Shown here: positions 1 through 9,017 of the stretch, one piece after another | Layout: the number at the start of each line of letters is the position of its first letter | Position numbering within the stretch: the first letter of the stretch is position 1 | The notes under the pieces: model-generated | Database searches by the model: none | The model's input: the letters and a program-made list of their open reading frames with translations, nothing else | Told to the model about the DNA's origin: nothing | Program-made: the position numbers and the translations under genes | NCBI RefSeq assembly: GCF_900109165.1 | Contig: NZ_FNZF01000001.1 | Coordinates: 487,376 to 551,375, forward strand | Direction: 5' to 3' | DNA from: Bhargavaea ginsengi | GTDB taxonomy: Bacteria > Bacillota > Bacilli > Bacillales_A > Planococcaceae | Length of the DNA stretch: 64,000 nt

Positions 1-1
1 A

Positions 2-430
2 GGTGCTTACAAGGAACCGGCAAACGTCGCTTTTACTGAGAAGGAAGAAATCGATCGCAACTTTATCAAATTGATCGAGTACCATCTTCTTCACGGTAAA
101 TTCACATCAATCGCGACGCATGATCACCATGTCATCGATCATGTAAAGAAATTCGCGGAAGAAAACCAGATTCCACGGGACAATTTCGAGTTCCAGATGC
201 TTTATGGGTTCCGCCGTGATATGCAGCACGACTTGGCAGCCGAAGGCTATAATTTCACGACATATGTACCATTCGGCAAAGATTGGTACGGCTACTTCAT
301 GCGCCGTCTGGCTGAGCGTCCTCAGAACCTGAATCTGGTCGCCAAGCAGGTATTTACACCGAAGACCAATGCCGCCATCGCCCTTGCGGCAGGTGCCTTC
401 CTGCTGGGGCGCATGTCGAAGCGCCGTTGA
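2..430 (+). CDS. Proline dehydrogenase, C-terminal part (5' end outside window)
   Basis: FAD-dependent oxidation of proline to pyrroline-5-carboxylate, the first step of proline use as carbon and nitrogen source. The frame is open from the first base, so the gene begins upstream; 142 codons plus stop are visible. The visible part carries the PRODH C-terminal barrel motifs: GAYKEP near the start, then EFQMLYGFRRD, and YFMRRLAERPQN near the end, where the family binds substrate carboxylate with paired arginines. A short hydrophobic tail (AAIALAAGAFLLGR) ends the protein. A strong terminator follows at once, so this is the last gene of its transcript. Family call is confident; which paralogue it is cannot be told from a fragment. 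Confidence 0.93.
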   Translation, partial: GAYKEPANVAFTEKEEIDRNFIKLIEYHLLHGKFTSIATHDHHVIDHVKKFAEENQIPRDNFEFQMLYGFRRDMQHDLAAEGYNFTTYVPFGKDWYGYFMRRLAERPQNLNLVAKQVFTPKTNAAIALAAGAFLLGRMSKRR

Positions 431-440
431 TCACGAATCA

Positions 441-474
441 GGACCGCCCCCGAATTTACGGGGGCGGTCCTTTT
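441..474 (+). terminator. Intrinsic terminator of the proline dehydrogenase gene
   Basis: A perfect 12-bp GC-rich stem (441-452 with 459-470) and a 6-nt loop, followed by TTTT. It sits 10 nt after the stop codon. Confidence 0.9.
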
Positions 475-487
475 ATCTGGTCAGCAT

Positions 488-1624
488 TTATTTTTCCGAC
501 AGCCGGACGATCGTTTCCGCAAGCAGACGGCAGCGCGGGATGAAAGAGCCGACTTCCATGTACTCATCATCGCGGTGGGCGTTTCCTCCGACGGGTCCCA
601 TCCCGTCGATCGTCGGCACTCCTGCGGCAGAGGTGTAGGATGCATCCCCTCCCCCGCCTGTTGCAGTGTCAGTCACTTCAATTCCGATCTCGGCACCGAT
701 GCCCCTGATCAGCTCGATCAGGCCGGCCGTCCCTTCTGTCCGCTCCATCGGCGGACGGTTGATGGCGCCCTCGACTGTGATGGTGGTCCCTTCCACGTCG
801 GGATCTGCACAGATGTCGCGGATCGCTCGGTCAAGCGGCTCCGCCTGGGACAGCTTCGTCGTGCGGATATCCACATAACCGACAGCTTCAGGCGTGACGA
901 CATTCACCGCATCTCCCCCCTGGATAACGCCGACATTGACGGTGATGCCTTCCCTGTAGTCTGTCAGCGCATGGAGTTTGATAATCTTGTGGGCAAGCTC
1001 TTCCGTGGCGCTTCGTCCTTTTTCCGGTTCGATGCCGGAGTGCGCGGCAACGCCATGTACACGGATCGTGTAGTCTCCTCCGCCTTTGCGGGCGCTGACG
1101 AGTGAGCCATCCTTGCGTGCGGGCTCCATGATCAGCGCGGCCTTTTTTCCTTCCGCATGGGCCTCGATCATCGGACGGCTCGTGATCGAACCGATTTCTT
1201 CGTCGCTTGTGAGGAGGATTTCGATATTGTCCAGGCCCTGGCGTTCGCTGTCTTTAATGGCCTGTACGGCGTACAGAAGCGAAACGAGGCTCGCCTTCAT
1301 GTCGATGACGCCCGGCCCGTATGCACGTCCATCCTTCACTGAGAATGGCCGCTCCGCTACCGTACCGTCACGGAAGACGGTATCCATGTGGGCGACAATC
1401 AGTATTTCGGGATCCTTCGCATCCTTTTGCCGGATGATGAGGTGGTCGCCCTGGACCTCCTGGCTGACAGTCTGGACGTCAAACCCCAGATTAACATACG
1501 CTTCTTTCAGGATTTTTCCGACCTTGTCGATTCCCGCTTTATTTCGCGAGCCGGAGTCAATATTGACAAGCTGCCCAAGCAGGCCGAGCATCTCTTCCTG
1601 ACGGCTGTTCAGGAATTGTTCCAT
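488..1624 (-). CDS. M20 family metallopeptidase (carboxypeptidase G2/ArgE-like)
   Basis: Predicted cytoplasmic zinc amino- or carboxypeptidase of family M20A, which removes a terminal residue from small peptides or acylated amino acids. The di-zinc signature is intact: HMDT (His and Asp ligands, about residue 80), the bridging Asp in GVIDMKAS (about 108), and the DEE pair in TSDEEIGS (about 142), which supplies the general base. A dimerisation lid domain fills the middle, and the last His ligand is in GGNAHRDDEY. About 378 residues is normal for the family. I start at the second ATG because GGAG lies 8 nt before it; the ATG six bases upstream has only 2-nt spacing. It appears monocistronic. 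The substrate is not predictable. Confidence 0.88.
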   Translation of the reverse strand: MEQFLNSRQEEMLGLLGQLVNIDSGSRNKAGIDKVGKILKEAYVNLGFDVQTVSQEVQGDHLIIRQKDAKDPEILIVAHMDTVFRDGTVAERPFSVKDGRAYGPGVIDMKASLVSLLYAVQAIKDSERQGLDNIEILLTSDEEIGSITSRPMIEAHAEGKKAALIMEPARKDGSLVSARKGGGDYTIRVHGVAAHSGIEPEKGRSATEELAHKIIKLHALTDYREGITVNVGVIQGGDAVNVVTPEAVGYVDIRTTKLSQAEPLDRAIRDICADPDVEGTTITVEGAINRPPMERTEGTAGLIELIRGIGAEIGIEVTDTATGGGGDASYTSAAGVPTIDGMGPVGGNAHRDDEYMEVGSFIPRCRLLAETIVRLSEK

Positions 1625-1766
1625 GGTCATTCACTCCATTCGCTGTCTAGTTGATAATTACCTTTCCATTATACCGGTTCGGAGCTTTTAGTTGAAACTG
1701 CCATTCTATGTAGTTGCAAGCAGAAAGATGATGCGAAAGGCAGAAAACTTTTCGACAAAATCCGAC

Positions 1767-1877
1767 TTATCCAGATTCTGTGGATAACTCTATGCACATT
1801 ATCCACACTGCCGAACGCGGAATGAGCCGTCATTCACACACACTATCAACAGGTTATCCACCGGATTTTGTGGATAA
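1767..1877. promoter_or_regulatory. Cluster of DnaA boxes upstream of sda
   Basis: Four sequences match the DnaA box TTATCCACA on either strand: TGTGGATAA at 1779-1787, TTATCCACA at 1799-1807, TTATCCACC at 1854-1862 and TGTGGATAA at 1869-1877. A fifth, weaker one (TTATCCAGA) is at 1767-1775. In B. subtilis, sda transcription is controlled by DnaA, and DnaA boxes lie in its promoter region, so the arrangement is conserved in kind. The rest of the 1625-1974 gap holds only the sda promoter and the M20 ribosome site. Confidence 0.88.
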
Positions 1878-1885
1878 AGGAACAG

Positions 1886-1914
1886 TTGTTCCCGAAATGT
1901 TTCTTTGGTAAATT
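1886..1914 (+). promoter_or_regulatory. Predicted sigma-A promoter of sda
   Basis: TTGTTC, 17-nt spacer, TAAATT, just downstream of the last DnaA box. This gives a short leader of about 55 nt. Match is fair, and position is what supports it. Confidence 0.55.
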
Positions 1915-1974
1915 GAATTTACGGGAATGGCGGCGGTCCGCACTTCTCAGACTGTTGTTCCGGAGGTGAACGAG

Positions 1975-2121
1975 TTGGAAAGATTGACGGACGATCAGCT
2001 TATTGACACCTATCTCACGGCGATTGCACACGGGCTCAGTCAACGTTTTATCCTGCTACTCGAGAAAGAGATTATGCGCCGCACCTTCGTACAAGATAAA
2101 GACTTGTTATGTCCGGTATGA
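1975..2121 (+). CDS. sda: Sda, checkpoint inhibitor of the sporulation kinase
   Basis: A 48-residue antikinase that blocks KinA (and KinB) autophosphorylation, so that sporulation does not start while DNA replication is blocked or newly begun. The sequence LTDDQLIDTYLTAIAHGL, then EKEIMRR, follows the two-helix hairpin of B. subtilis Sda (46 residues) along nearly its whole length. I choose the TTG start because GGAGGTGA lies at the right distance (8 nt after GGAGG). An ATG 48 nt upstream in the same frame has no ribosome site and would add a non-Sda extension. The upstream DnaA boxes give the expected control. Its presence implies a sporulating host. A weak hairpin at 2139-2169 may end the transcript. 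Confidence 0.9.
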   Translation: MERLTDDQLIDTYLTAIAHGLSQRFILLLEKEIMRRTFVQDKDLLCPV

Positions 2122-2189
2122 ATGATGAAGCAGATGGCACCGGTGTCAAAGCATCAACTTTACACCGGTATGCTTTCTGCTTTTTGTGT

Positions 2190-2219
2190 GCAAACAAAAA
2201 GCCGGGATTTTTCCCGGCT
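2190..2219 (-). terminator. Intrinsic terminator of hutI
   Basis: A 7-bp perfect stem (AGCCGGG at 2200-2206 with CCCGGCT at 2213-2219), followed on the minus strand by TTTTTG. It starts 3 nt after the hutI stop codon. Confidence 0.85.
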
Positions 2220-2221
2220 GC

Positions 2222-3475
2222 TCAGACAACTCTTTCTCCCTTTTTCCAGACGGCACTTACATGGTTGATACCGAACAGATATTGGAGCTCCTGATAGCTC
2301 TTCACATTCCACATGACGAGATCTGCCTGCTTGCCCTGTTCGATCGAACCCGCCTTGTCCTGCACTCCGATAGCATATGCGGCATTGATCGTCGCCGCGA
2401 CAAGGGCTTCTGCCGGGGTCATCCTCATGGAGATGCACGCCAGGTTCATGACAAGCGGCATCGATGTCGTCGGGGAAGAACCCGGGTTGCAGTCGGTCGA
2501 GATGGCGACCGGCACACCCGCGTCGATCATCTCCCTTCCCCTTGCAGCTTTTTCTCTCAGATACAGGGCAGTTGCCGGGAGAAGGCAGGCGATCACGCCC
2601 GCTTCCTCCATCTTCCGGATCCCCCCGTCGGATGCCTTTAGCAGATGCTCCGCGGAGATGGCACCGACTTCGGCGGCAAGCTCAGCACCCCCATAAGGTT
2701 CGATTTCATCTGCATGGATCTTCGGCGTCAGCCCATGCCGCTTCCCTGCTTCAAGGATACGCCGGGACTGTTCGGGCGTGTAGACACCGACTTCGCAAAA
2801 GACGTCATTAAAGACAGCCAGTTTTTCCGATGCCACGGCCGGAATCATCTCATCGATGATGAGGCTGACGAATTCCTCTTCCCTGCCTTTGTATTCCGGC
2901 GGGACGGCATGGGCACCCATGAAAGTCGGCACAATGTCGACCGGATGCCGTTCGTTCAGCTGTTTCATGACATCGAGCTGCTTCAGCTCGGTCTCGAGAT
3001 CCATCCCGTAACCGCTCTTTCCCTCGACCGTTGTCACACCGTGCCGGAGGAACGAATCAAGCCGTCGTTCCGCCTGCAGGTACAGGTCTTTCTCCGTCGC
3101 ATCCCTCGTCATACGGGCGGTCGCGTGAATACCGCCGCCGGCATTCATGATATCCATGTAGGAAGCGCCCTCGAGCCTCATTTCAAATTCCCTTTCCCTG
3201 CTTCCTCCGTAAACGAAATGGGTATGCGGGTCGACGAGCCCCGGCGTCACGAGCTTGCCATAAGCCTCGAAAACATCCGCATCTTCCTCCCATTCCCCGA
3301 ACTGCGTATTCAGCTCGGCGGTCGTGCCGACTGCCTTGATTTCACCGTTTTCGATCCAGACGCTTCCGTCTTCGATCAGGCCGAGTTCAGACATGCCCGC
3401 TCCTGTCCTGGGCCCATTGCCGTCTGCGACCGTCACAAGCTGGGCCGCATGCTTAATCCAGAGAGGTCTTCTCAA
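2222..3475 (-). CDS. hutI: Imidazolonepropionase
   Basis: Third step of histidine degradation: hydrolysis of 4-imidazolone-5-propionate to N-formimino-glutamate, in the cytoplasm. It is an amidohydrolase-fold enzyme of 417 residues, normal for HutI. The HxH metal motif is in [11 protein letters not shown] (about residue 80); family-specific blocks [28 protein letters not shown]-like, [15 protein letters not shown] and [11 protein letters not shown] are all present. The TTG start overlaps the hutU stop in TTGA, with GGAGG correctly spaced inside the hutU end, so translation is probably coupled. hutH, hutG and the regulator hutP are not in the window, so the rest of the pathway must lie elsewhere. 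Confidence 0.96.
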   Translation of the reverse strand: MRRPLWIKHAAQLVTVADGNGPRTGAGMSELGLIEDGSVWIENGEIKAVGTTAELNTQFGEWEEDADVFEAYGKLVTPGLVDPHTHFVYGGSREREFEMRLEGASYMDIMNAGGGIHATARMTRDATEKDLYLQAERRLDSFLRHGVTTVEGKSGYGMDLETELKQLDVMKQLNERHPVDIVPTFMGAHAVPPEYKGREEEFVSLIIDEMIPAVASEKLAVFNDVFCEVGVYTPEQSRRILEAGKRHGLTPKIHADEIEPYGGAELAAEVGAISAEHLLKASDGGIRKMEEAGVIACLLPATALYLREKAARGREMIDAGVPVAISTDCNPGSSPTTSMPLVMNLACISMRMTPAEALVAATINAAYAIGVQDKAGSIEQGKQADLVMWNVKSYQELQYLFGINHVSAVWKKGERVV

Positions 3476-5163
3476 GACGGATCCTCCTTCCCGAGCATCG
3501 GGATGTCGATACCCTTGTCCCTTGCTGTCCGGATGGCAACTTCGTATCCCGCGTCCGCATGGCGGGCGATGCCCATCCCGGGATCGCTCGTGAGCACCCG
3601 CTCCAGTCTTGCCTCCGCTTCCTTTGTTCCGTCCGCCACAATGACCATCCCTGCATGCTGGGAGTATCCCATTCCGACGCCTCCGCCATGATGGACGGAT
3701 ACCCAGGTCGCCCCTCCGACGGCATTGATGAGGGCATTCAGGATGGGCCAGTCGGACACCGTGTCGGAACCGTCTTTCATCGCTTCGGTCTCCCGGTTAG
3801 GAGACGCGACAGAACCCGAATCGAGATGATCGCGGCCGATCACGATCGGCGCCTTCAGCTCGCCTGATGCAACCATGTCGTTGATGATTTTACCGAAGCG
3901 GGCACGTTCCCCGTATCCGAGCCAGCAGATTCGGGAAGGGAGGCCCTGGAATTCAATCTTCTCCTGCGCCATCCGGATCCAGTTGCAGAGTTGAACATTG
4001 TCGCTGAATTCCCGAAGGATCACTTCATCCGTCTTCCTGATGTCTTCAGGGTCGCCGGACAGCGCCACCCAGCGGAACGGCCCCCTGCCCTCGCAAAACT
4101 GCGGCCGGATATAGGCCGGTACGAATCCCGGGAAGTCAAACGCCCGGGTGACACCTTCGTCTTTTGCCACCTGCCTGATGTTGTTGCCGTAGTCGAACGT
4201 CACTGCGCCCCTGTCCATCATGCCAATCATGGCACGGACATGGCCCCCCATCGACGATTTCGCCTTTTTCACGGCAAGTTCCGGGTCCGAAGCCCGTAGC
4301 TCTCCCGCCTCTTCCGCAGTCATTCCGGACGGGACATAGCCATTTAGCGGATCATGCGCCGATGTCTGGTCGGTAAGCACATCCGGGATGAATCCGCGTT
4401 CAAGCAACACCGGAAGGACATCGGAAGCATTCCCCAGCAGTCCGATTGAAAGCGCCTTGCCTTCTTTTTTTGCTTCTACCGCAAGGCGTATGGCTTCATC
4501 GGCGGAATCAGTCTTTTTGTCCAGATACCGCGTCCGGATCCGCTTGTCGATGCGGCTCTCATCCACTTCTATCGCGATGCATATCCCTTCCGCCATTGTG
4601 ACGGCAAGCGGCTGTGCCCCGCCCATGCCCCCGAGACCAGCCGTGAGCGTGATGGTGCCTTTGAGGGAGCCCCCGAAATGCTGGCGGGCAAGTTCTGAGA
4701 ACGTCTCATACGTACCTTGCACGATTCCCTGGGAGCCGATATAGATCCAGCTTCCCGCGGTCATCTGCCCGTACATCATGAGTCCGCGGCGGTCGAGTTC
4801 ATGGAACGTCTCCCAATCGGCATAGGCAGGGACCAGATTCGAATTGGCGATCAGGACACGCGGCGCATCCCGGTGTGTCCGGAATACGGCCACCGGCTTT
4901 CCCGACTGGACAAGGAGAGTTTCGTCATTTTCCAGCCGCTTCAGCGCGGCGACGATTGCATCGAACGATTCCCAGTTGCGTGCCGCCTTGCCGATCCCCC
5001 CATACACGACCAGCCGGTCCGGATGCTCCGCCACATCCGGATGGAGATTGTTCATGAGCATTCTCAGCGCAGCTTCCTGCAGCCACCCTTTCGTATGCAA
5101 TTCCGTTCCGGTATAGGCAATCACTCTTTCCGCCGCATCATTTGTATGCGCTTTCAATTTCAT
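3472..5163 (-). CDS. hutU: Urocanate hydratase
   Basis: Second step of histidine degradation: NAD-dependent hydration of urocanate to imidazolonepropionate. About 563 residues, with the family hallmarks [18 protein letters not shown] near the N-terminus, the NAD-site glycines in [13 protein letters not shown], the catalytic-region [14 protein letters not shown], and [15 protein letters not shown] near the C-terminus. The start is ambiguous: GGAGG is only 2 nt from the ATG used here but 8 nt from an in-frame TTG two codons later (5157). A terminator separates it from the TRAP operon, so hutU-hutI have their own promoter. A 10-bp palindrome ATTGTACAAT (5179-5188) includes a possible -10 (TACAAT). 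A cre-like site lies across the first codons. Confidence 0.96.
   Translation of the reverse strand: MKLKAHTNDAAERVIAYTGTELHTKGWLQEAALRMLMNNLHPDVAEHPDRLVVYGGIGKAARNWESFDAIVAALKRLENDETLLVQSGKPVAVFRTHRDAPRVLIANSNLVPAYADWETFHELDRRGLMMYGQMTAGSWIYIGSQGIVQGTYETFSELARQHFGGSLKGTITLTAGLGGMGGAQPLAVTMAEGICIAIEVDESRIDKRIRTRYLDKKTDSADEAIRLAVEAKKEGKALSIGLLGNASDVLPVLLERGFIPDVLTDQTSAHDPLNGYVPSGMTAEEAGELRASDPELAVKKAKSSMGGHVRAMIGMMDRGAVTFDYGNNIRQVAKDEGVTRAFDFPGFVPAYIRPQFCEGRGPFRWVALSGDPEDIRKTDEVILREFSDNVQLCNWIRMAQEKIEFQGLPSRICWLGYGERARFGKIINDMVASGELKAPIVIGRDHLDSGSVASPNRETEAMKDGSDTVSDWPILNALINAVGGATWVSVHHGGGVGMGYSQHAGMVIVADGTKEAEARLERVLTSDPGMGIARHADAGYEVAIRTARDKGIDIPMLGKEDPS
5143..5156 (-). promoter_or_regulatory. 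Candidate CcpA cre site at the start of hutU
   Basis: TGAAAGCGCATACA on the minus strand matches 13 of 14 positions of TGWAANCGNTNWCA. It lies just inside hutU, as an elongation roadblock site would. The B. subtilis hut operon also has an internal cre, so carbon repression of hutUI is likely. Confidence 0.6.
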
Positions 5164-5251
5164 CGCCTCCCTTTTCCCCATTGTACAATGAATGCAGAAA
5201 TGGGACATCAGGATCGGGATAATGTTCAGCGCTTTAGTGAGGGAGCATACG

Positions 5252-5302
5252 AAAAAAGCCCCCGAAACCGTTTTGCCGGGTCAGGCAAAAGATTTCAGGG
5301 GA
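5252..5302 (-). terminator. Terminator of the TAXI-TRAP operon
   Basis: Long two-part stem: CCCCTGAAA and TTTTGCC pair with GGCAAAA and TTTCGGGG, then TTTTTT on the minus strand. It separates the transporter operon from hutUI. Confidence 0.85.
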
Positions 5303-5334
5303 CTCATCAGGCTGGTCTGGACAGATGACGCTTG

Positions 5335-7353
5335 TCAGGCTGTGGCCGGACTGCTTTCCCGCCGTTCTTTCAGGAAGTTCACGACGAAGATCGCACCGAC
5401 AATCACGATGCCGATCACATCGGAATAGGTTTCCGGGATAATCATTCCGACGGCCCCTGCTCCAAGCAAAATCCGGAAAATCAGATTCATATCTGTCCGG
5501 AAGTAACCTTCGATTGCCGAACTCAGGGCGATAATGCCAATCACCGCAGTGACCGTGATCATCAGGATATCAAACGGTGCAGCCATTCCAAACTCCCTGG
5601 CATTCGTGGCAATGCCTTCCGTATCCAGCATCAGCATCGCAGGGTTATATACGAACAGATAAGGAATCAAAAACCCTGCCGCAGAGAGTTTAAGGGCATG
5701 GAAGCCCGTTTTCATCGGATCTCCGCCGGATATCCCGGCTCCTGCAAAAGCAGCCAGCGCGACAGGCGGTGTGATGTTGGCAAAGATTCCGAAATAGAAC
5801 ACGAACAGATGGGCGACGATAATCGGGATGTCGAACTCGGCCAGCGCAGGCGCCGCCATGGTTGCCGTGATGATATAGGCAGGAATTGACGGAAGCCCCA
5901 TACCGAGAACCATTGATGCCAGCATGGTGAAGAACAGGGTCAGGAAGAGGGAACCCGCTCCAAGGCTTGCAATAGAAGAGGTCATCACGTTACCGAAGCT
6001 GGTCAGGCTTACGACGCCGATGATGATTCCGACTACCGCACAGGCGACCATGACAGAAAGCGACTGCCTGGCGCCACTGTCCAGCGCGGCCAGGATATCA
6101 CGGAAGCCCATGCGGGTCTCTTTTCGGATGGCCGCGATAATGACCGTGGAAATAATCGTGTAGATCGCAGTCTGGCCGACCGGAACCCCTTGGTATAGGA
6201 AGAAGACGAGCAATAGGATAGGAAGCAGAAGATGCCCTCTTTCTTTCATGACTTCCTTGACCCGCGGCAGATCGGCCTTCGGAATGCCTTTCAGCCCCCT
6301 GCGTCCTGCGCGGAAGTGGACCTGCATGATGACACCCAGGAAGTAAAGGAGAGCCGGGATCAATGCGGCCAGCGCGATGGTCCCGTATTCAACACCTGTC
6401 GTTTCGGCCATGATGAACGCGCTCGCGCCCATGATCGGAGGTAGGATCTGTCCGCCGACAGAGGCACTTGCTTCCACTGCTCCGGCGAAGTTTTTGGAGT
6501 AGCCGATCTTCTTCATCATCGGGATGGTGAACGCGCCGGTACCCACTACGTTGGCCACGGCGGCACCATTGATGCTTCCCATGAAGCCGCTTGAGATGAC
6601 GGCAACTTTTGCCGGACCGCCCTGTTTGTGTCCGGCCAGCGCAAGCGCCAGGTCATTGAACAATTGACCCATTCCGGATTTGGCCAGGAAAGCACCGAAC
6701 AGGATGAACAGGAAAATGAAGTTTACCGAAGCTCCGATCGCAGTTGAGAAAAGCCCTTCCGTCTTCAGGTACAGCTGGCCGAAGATGTCCCCCAGATCGA
6801 ACGGACGGGTCGCCATACTAATGGGAACCCATGCCATATGACTAAAGAATGGATAAGAAAGGAAAATCAGCGCGAGCACAGGCAGGATCCAACCGGTCAC
6901 CCGACGTGCCGCCTCCAGAACAAGCAGCACCGTCACGATTGCCATGACAATGTCAGCCGTGTTCGGTATCCCGCCCCTCGTCGTGACGATGGCCGTGTAT
7001 TGGGAGATCAGATAGCCGGCCGTTGCAATGGCCCCGATGAACAGCAGCCAGTCCAGCCAGGGAACCCGGCTGCGGCTCTGTTTTTTAGTCATCGGGTAAA
7101 GCAGAAAGATGAGCCCGACCCCGACTGCCACGTGTACTGCTCGCTGCTGCAGTGCCGGAATCGGATTAAACGTTGTGTACAGGTGAAAGACCGAATACAA
7201 AATGGCGACAATCGAAATAAACAGCACAACTGTCCGTTTGCTGATTTTCCGTGTCCTGGAATCTGCATCAAATTTCTCAAGCAGCGCTTCCTGCTTTTGC
7301 TCATCCAGGAACTCCGTTTCCGCGGCAATTCCTTTTTTCTCAGTTTCGCTCAT
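5335..7353 (-). CDS. TRAP transporter fused permease (DctQM, TAXI type)
   Basis: Membrane subunit of a sodium- or proton-driven tripartite (TRAP) importer. About 672 residues and many hydrophobic helices: the small DctQ-like four-helix domain is fused ahead of the large 12-helix DctM domain, as is usual for TAXI systems. Recognisable DctM blocks are GFMGSINGAAVANVVGTGAF, VGGQILPPIMGASAF and the C-terminal-half MLASMVLGMGLPSIPAYI followed by FGIFANITPPVALAAFAGAG. The ATG start has GGAGG 8 nt before it; an upstream GTG is too close. It overlaps the DUF1850 gene by 14 nt. It works with the two genes before it; the substrate is unknown (see findings for the link to hut). Confidence 0.93.
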   Translation of the reverse strand: MSETEKKGIAAETEFLDEQKQEALLEKFDADSRTRKISKRTVVLFISIVAILYSVFHLYTTFNPIPALQQRAVHVAVGVGLIFLLYPMTKKQSRSRVPWLDWLLFIGAIATAGYLISQYTAIVTTRGGIPNTADIVMAIVTVLLVLEAARRVTGWILPVLALIFLSYPFFSHMAWVPISMATRPFDLGDIFGQLYLKTEGLFSTAIGASVNFIFLFILFGAFLAKSGMGQLFNDLALALAGHKQGGPAKVAVISSGFMGSINGAAVANVVGTGAFTIPMMKKIGYSKNFAGAVEASASVGGQILPPIMGASAFIMAETTGVEYGTIALAALIPALLYFLGVIMQVHFRAGRRGLKGIPKADLPRVKEVMKERGHLLLPILLLVFFLYQGVPVGQTAIYTIISTVIIAAIRKETRMGFRDILAALDSGARQSLSVMVACAVVGIIIGVVSLTSFGNVMTSSIASLGAGSLFLTLFFTMLASMVLGMGLPSIPAYIITATMAAPALAEFDIPIIVAHLFVFYFGIFANITPPVALAAFAGAGISGGDPMKTGFHALKLSAAGFLIPYLFVYNPAMLMLDTEGIATNAREFGMAAPFDILMITVTAVIGIIALSSAIEGYFRTDMNLIFRILLGAGAVGMIIPETYSDVIGIVIVGAIFVVNFLKERRESSPATA

Positions 7354-7816
7354 GATGGGCACCTCCGATCAGCCGCCAAAGCGGCACCTGTTGATGTGTA
7401 ATTCTGACCGTCCACCGTTCCCCTCCGGAATCATAAAGTGGACGATCGCCTTTTTCCGTGTATAAAGTTGTCCGGACATTGGCAGATGTTGAAATAGTCA
7501 GTTCACCGATTTGCTGCTCCAGGGCCATGTGGACAAAGCCGTCATCAGACGGAATGACCTTTCCATCCGATGGAACGCCTGCCCCGAATGTCTTAAACCG
7601 GGTTTCCGTGAGATAGAGCTTCCCGTCACGCACTTCATATGTTTCAAACCACGGCTCTTTTTCCACCGAGTGGATCCAACCGACTTCAAACCGGTCAACG
7701 GGAATATCTTCTTGCCAGCCATCTGTGGTGACACGGATGGCGGAAACGCGTATTAAAAGAGAAAGAAGGAGCATAACGACCGCTATGCCCCCGAAGATGA
7801 AGCTTTTGGATTTCAT
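7340..7816 (-). CDS. DUF1850 protein of a TAXI-TRAP operon
   Basis: A 158-residue protein with one N-terminal hydrophobic segment (about residues 8-26) and an outside domain rich in beta strands. The core WIHSVEKEPWFETYEVRDGKL matches the DUF1850 signature, in which a HSVE(K)xPW motif is typical. DUF1850 genes usually sit between a TAXI solute-binding gene and the fused permease, as here, so it is probably an accessory of transport. It overlaps the binding-protein stop by ATGA and the permease start by 14 nt, so the three are translationally coupled. Biochemical role unknown. Confidence 0.8.
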   Translation of the reverse strand: MKSKSFIFGGIAVVMLLLSLLIRVSAIRVTTDGWQEDIPVDRFEVGWIHSVEKEPWFETYEVRDGKLYLTETRFKTFGAGVPSDGKVIPSDDGFVHMALEQQIGELTISTSANVRTTLYTEKGDRPLYDSGGERWTVRITHQQVPLWRLIGGAHHERN

Positions 7817-8805
7817 TGCTCGTCATAGTACTTTTGCGCTCCCGGATGGACCGGTGCGACCATGCCTTCCTGTGCCCCCTCCAGAGAAATGTCGGAAGCA
7901 GCCTGGTGGGAGTTCTCAAGTGATTCCAGACTATCGAAGAATTCCTGCGTCAGTTTATAGACGTCGTCTTCCGACAGCTCGGACGACACGACAAGGGCGT
8001 TCATGATGGCTGCAGTCGGAACGGCTTCTTCATTGCCGTATGTATCCGCCGGGATTTCCATAGAGATGAAATATGGCTGTTCTTCTGCGATCTCTTCAAC
8101 TTTTGCCGGATCGACAGAGACCATGCTAAGATCCAGGCTCTTCGACAATTCAAGGACGGAAGAGTTTGGCAGGCCGCTTGTCAGGAATGCCGCGTCAATC
8201 TGGCCGGAACGCAGGCCGTCAGCCGCCTCGGCATAGCCAAGGTAATCGACTTCAATATCGTCATAGGTGATACCGTGGCCTTCCAGAAGGTTCCGGGCAT
8301 TGACTTCGACTCCGGAGTTCTGATCACCCACTGCCACCCGCTTGCCTTTCAGATCATCGACCGTTTCGATTCCCGAATCTGCAGTCGTCACGATCTGGAC
8401 AAAGTTCGGATAGAGAGCGGCAATTTGCTGGACCTGGTCGACCGGTTCGCTAAAGTTGCCGGTACCGTCAACCGCTTCCGTCAGGACATCACTCATCACA
8501 AATGCCATCTCAACTTTGCCTTCCTTGATCAAGTTGATATTTTCAACTGAAGCACCAGTTGTCTGCGGCTTCGAGTTGACGCCGTATGCATCTGAATACT
8601 CGCTTGCCAGCGTGGTGCCGATGATGTTGTAAGGGCCGGATGCACCGCCGGTTGCGATTGTCACGATCCGGGTATCAAGTCCTTCCGAATTACCCCCGCC
8701 ATCTCCGTCTCCTCCGGCAGAATCTCCGTCATCACCGCCGCATGCAGCAAGCACCATTGCACTCAGCATGGTCCCTGCTGCGAGTGCTGTCCATTTCTTC
8801 TTCAT
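7813..8805 (-). CDS. TAXI family TRAP solute-binding lipoprotein
   Basis: Extracellular substrate receptor of the TRAP importer, 330 residues. Signal peptide with lipobox VLAAC (Cys22) and then a low-complexity Gly/Asp/Ser linker to about residue 42. The mature part shows the TAXI features: VTIATGGASGPYNIIGTTLA near the start, then TTGASVENINLIKEGKVEMAFVMSD, and DLKGKRVAVGDQNSGVEVNARNLL. TAXI proteins often bind glutamate or related carboxylates, but sequence alone does not fix the ligand. First gene of the three-gene operon, with its own good promoter. Confidence 0.94.
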   Translation of the reverse strand: MKKKWTALAAGTMLSAMVLAACGGDDGDSAGGDGDGGGNSEGLDTRIVTIATGGASGPYNIIGTTLASEYSDAYGVNSKPQTTGASVENINLIKEGKVEMAFVMSDVLTEAVDGTGNFSEPVDQVQQIAALYPNFVQIVTTADSGIETVDDLKGKRVAVGDQNSGVEVNARNLLEGHGITYDDIEVDYLGYAEAADGLRSGQIDAAFLTSGLPNSSVLELSKSLDLSMVSVDPAKVEEIAEEQPYFISMEIPADTYGNEEAVPTAAIMNALVVSSELSEDDVYKLTQEFFDSLESLENSHQAASDISLEGAQEGMVAPVHPGAQKYYDEQ

Positions 8806-8855
8806 ACAAAATCCCCCTTTTTGTTAGCCGTTCTTTGGAACTATTGATTGAAGCC

Positions 8856-8885
8856 ATTATAGCAATAGAAAGAAAGCGCAAACAA
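8856..8885 (-). promoter_or_regulatory. Promoter of the TAXI-TRAP operon
   Basis: Minus strand: TTGTTT, 18-nt spacer ending in TGC, TATAAT (extended -10). A weak cre-like sequence (TTGTTTGCGCTTTCT, two mismatches to WTGNNARCGNWWWCA) overlaps the -35, so carbon repression is possible but unproven. Confidence 0.75.
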
Positions 8886-9017
8886 GTCGAATGGGAAAGA
8901 ACGTTCAGATTAATTGAATGTTACTGATAATTTTAACTGCAATTCAACGGCGCCTGAAACCTTGCCAATGCCTGTTCCGTATAAATAGATAACCAAATTG
9001 AAACGGAGGCGGTCGTG

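Noticed and set aside
1927-1974. ATG 1927 as start of sda
   Set aside because: No ribosome site, and the extra 16 residues have no counterpart in Sda; GGAGGTGA points to TTG 1975.
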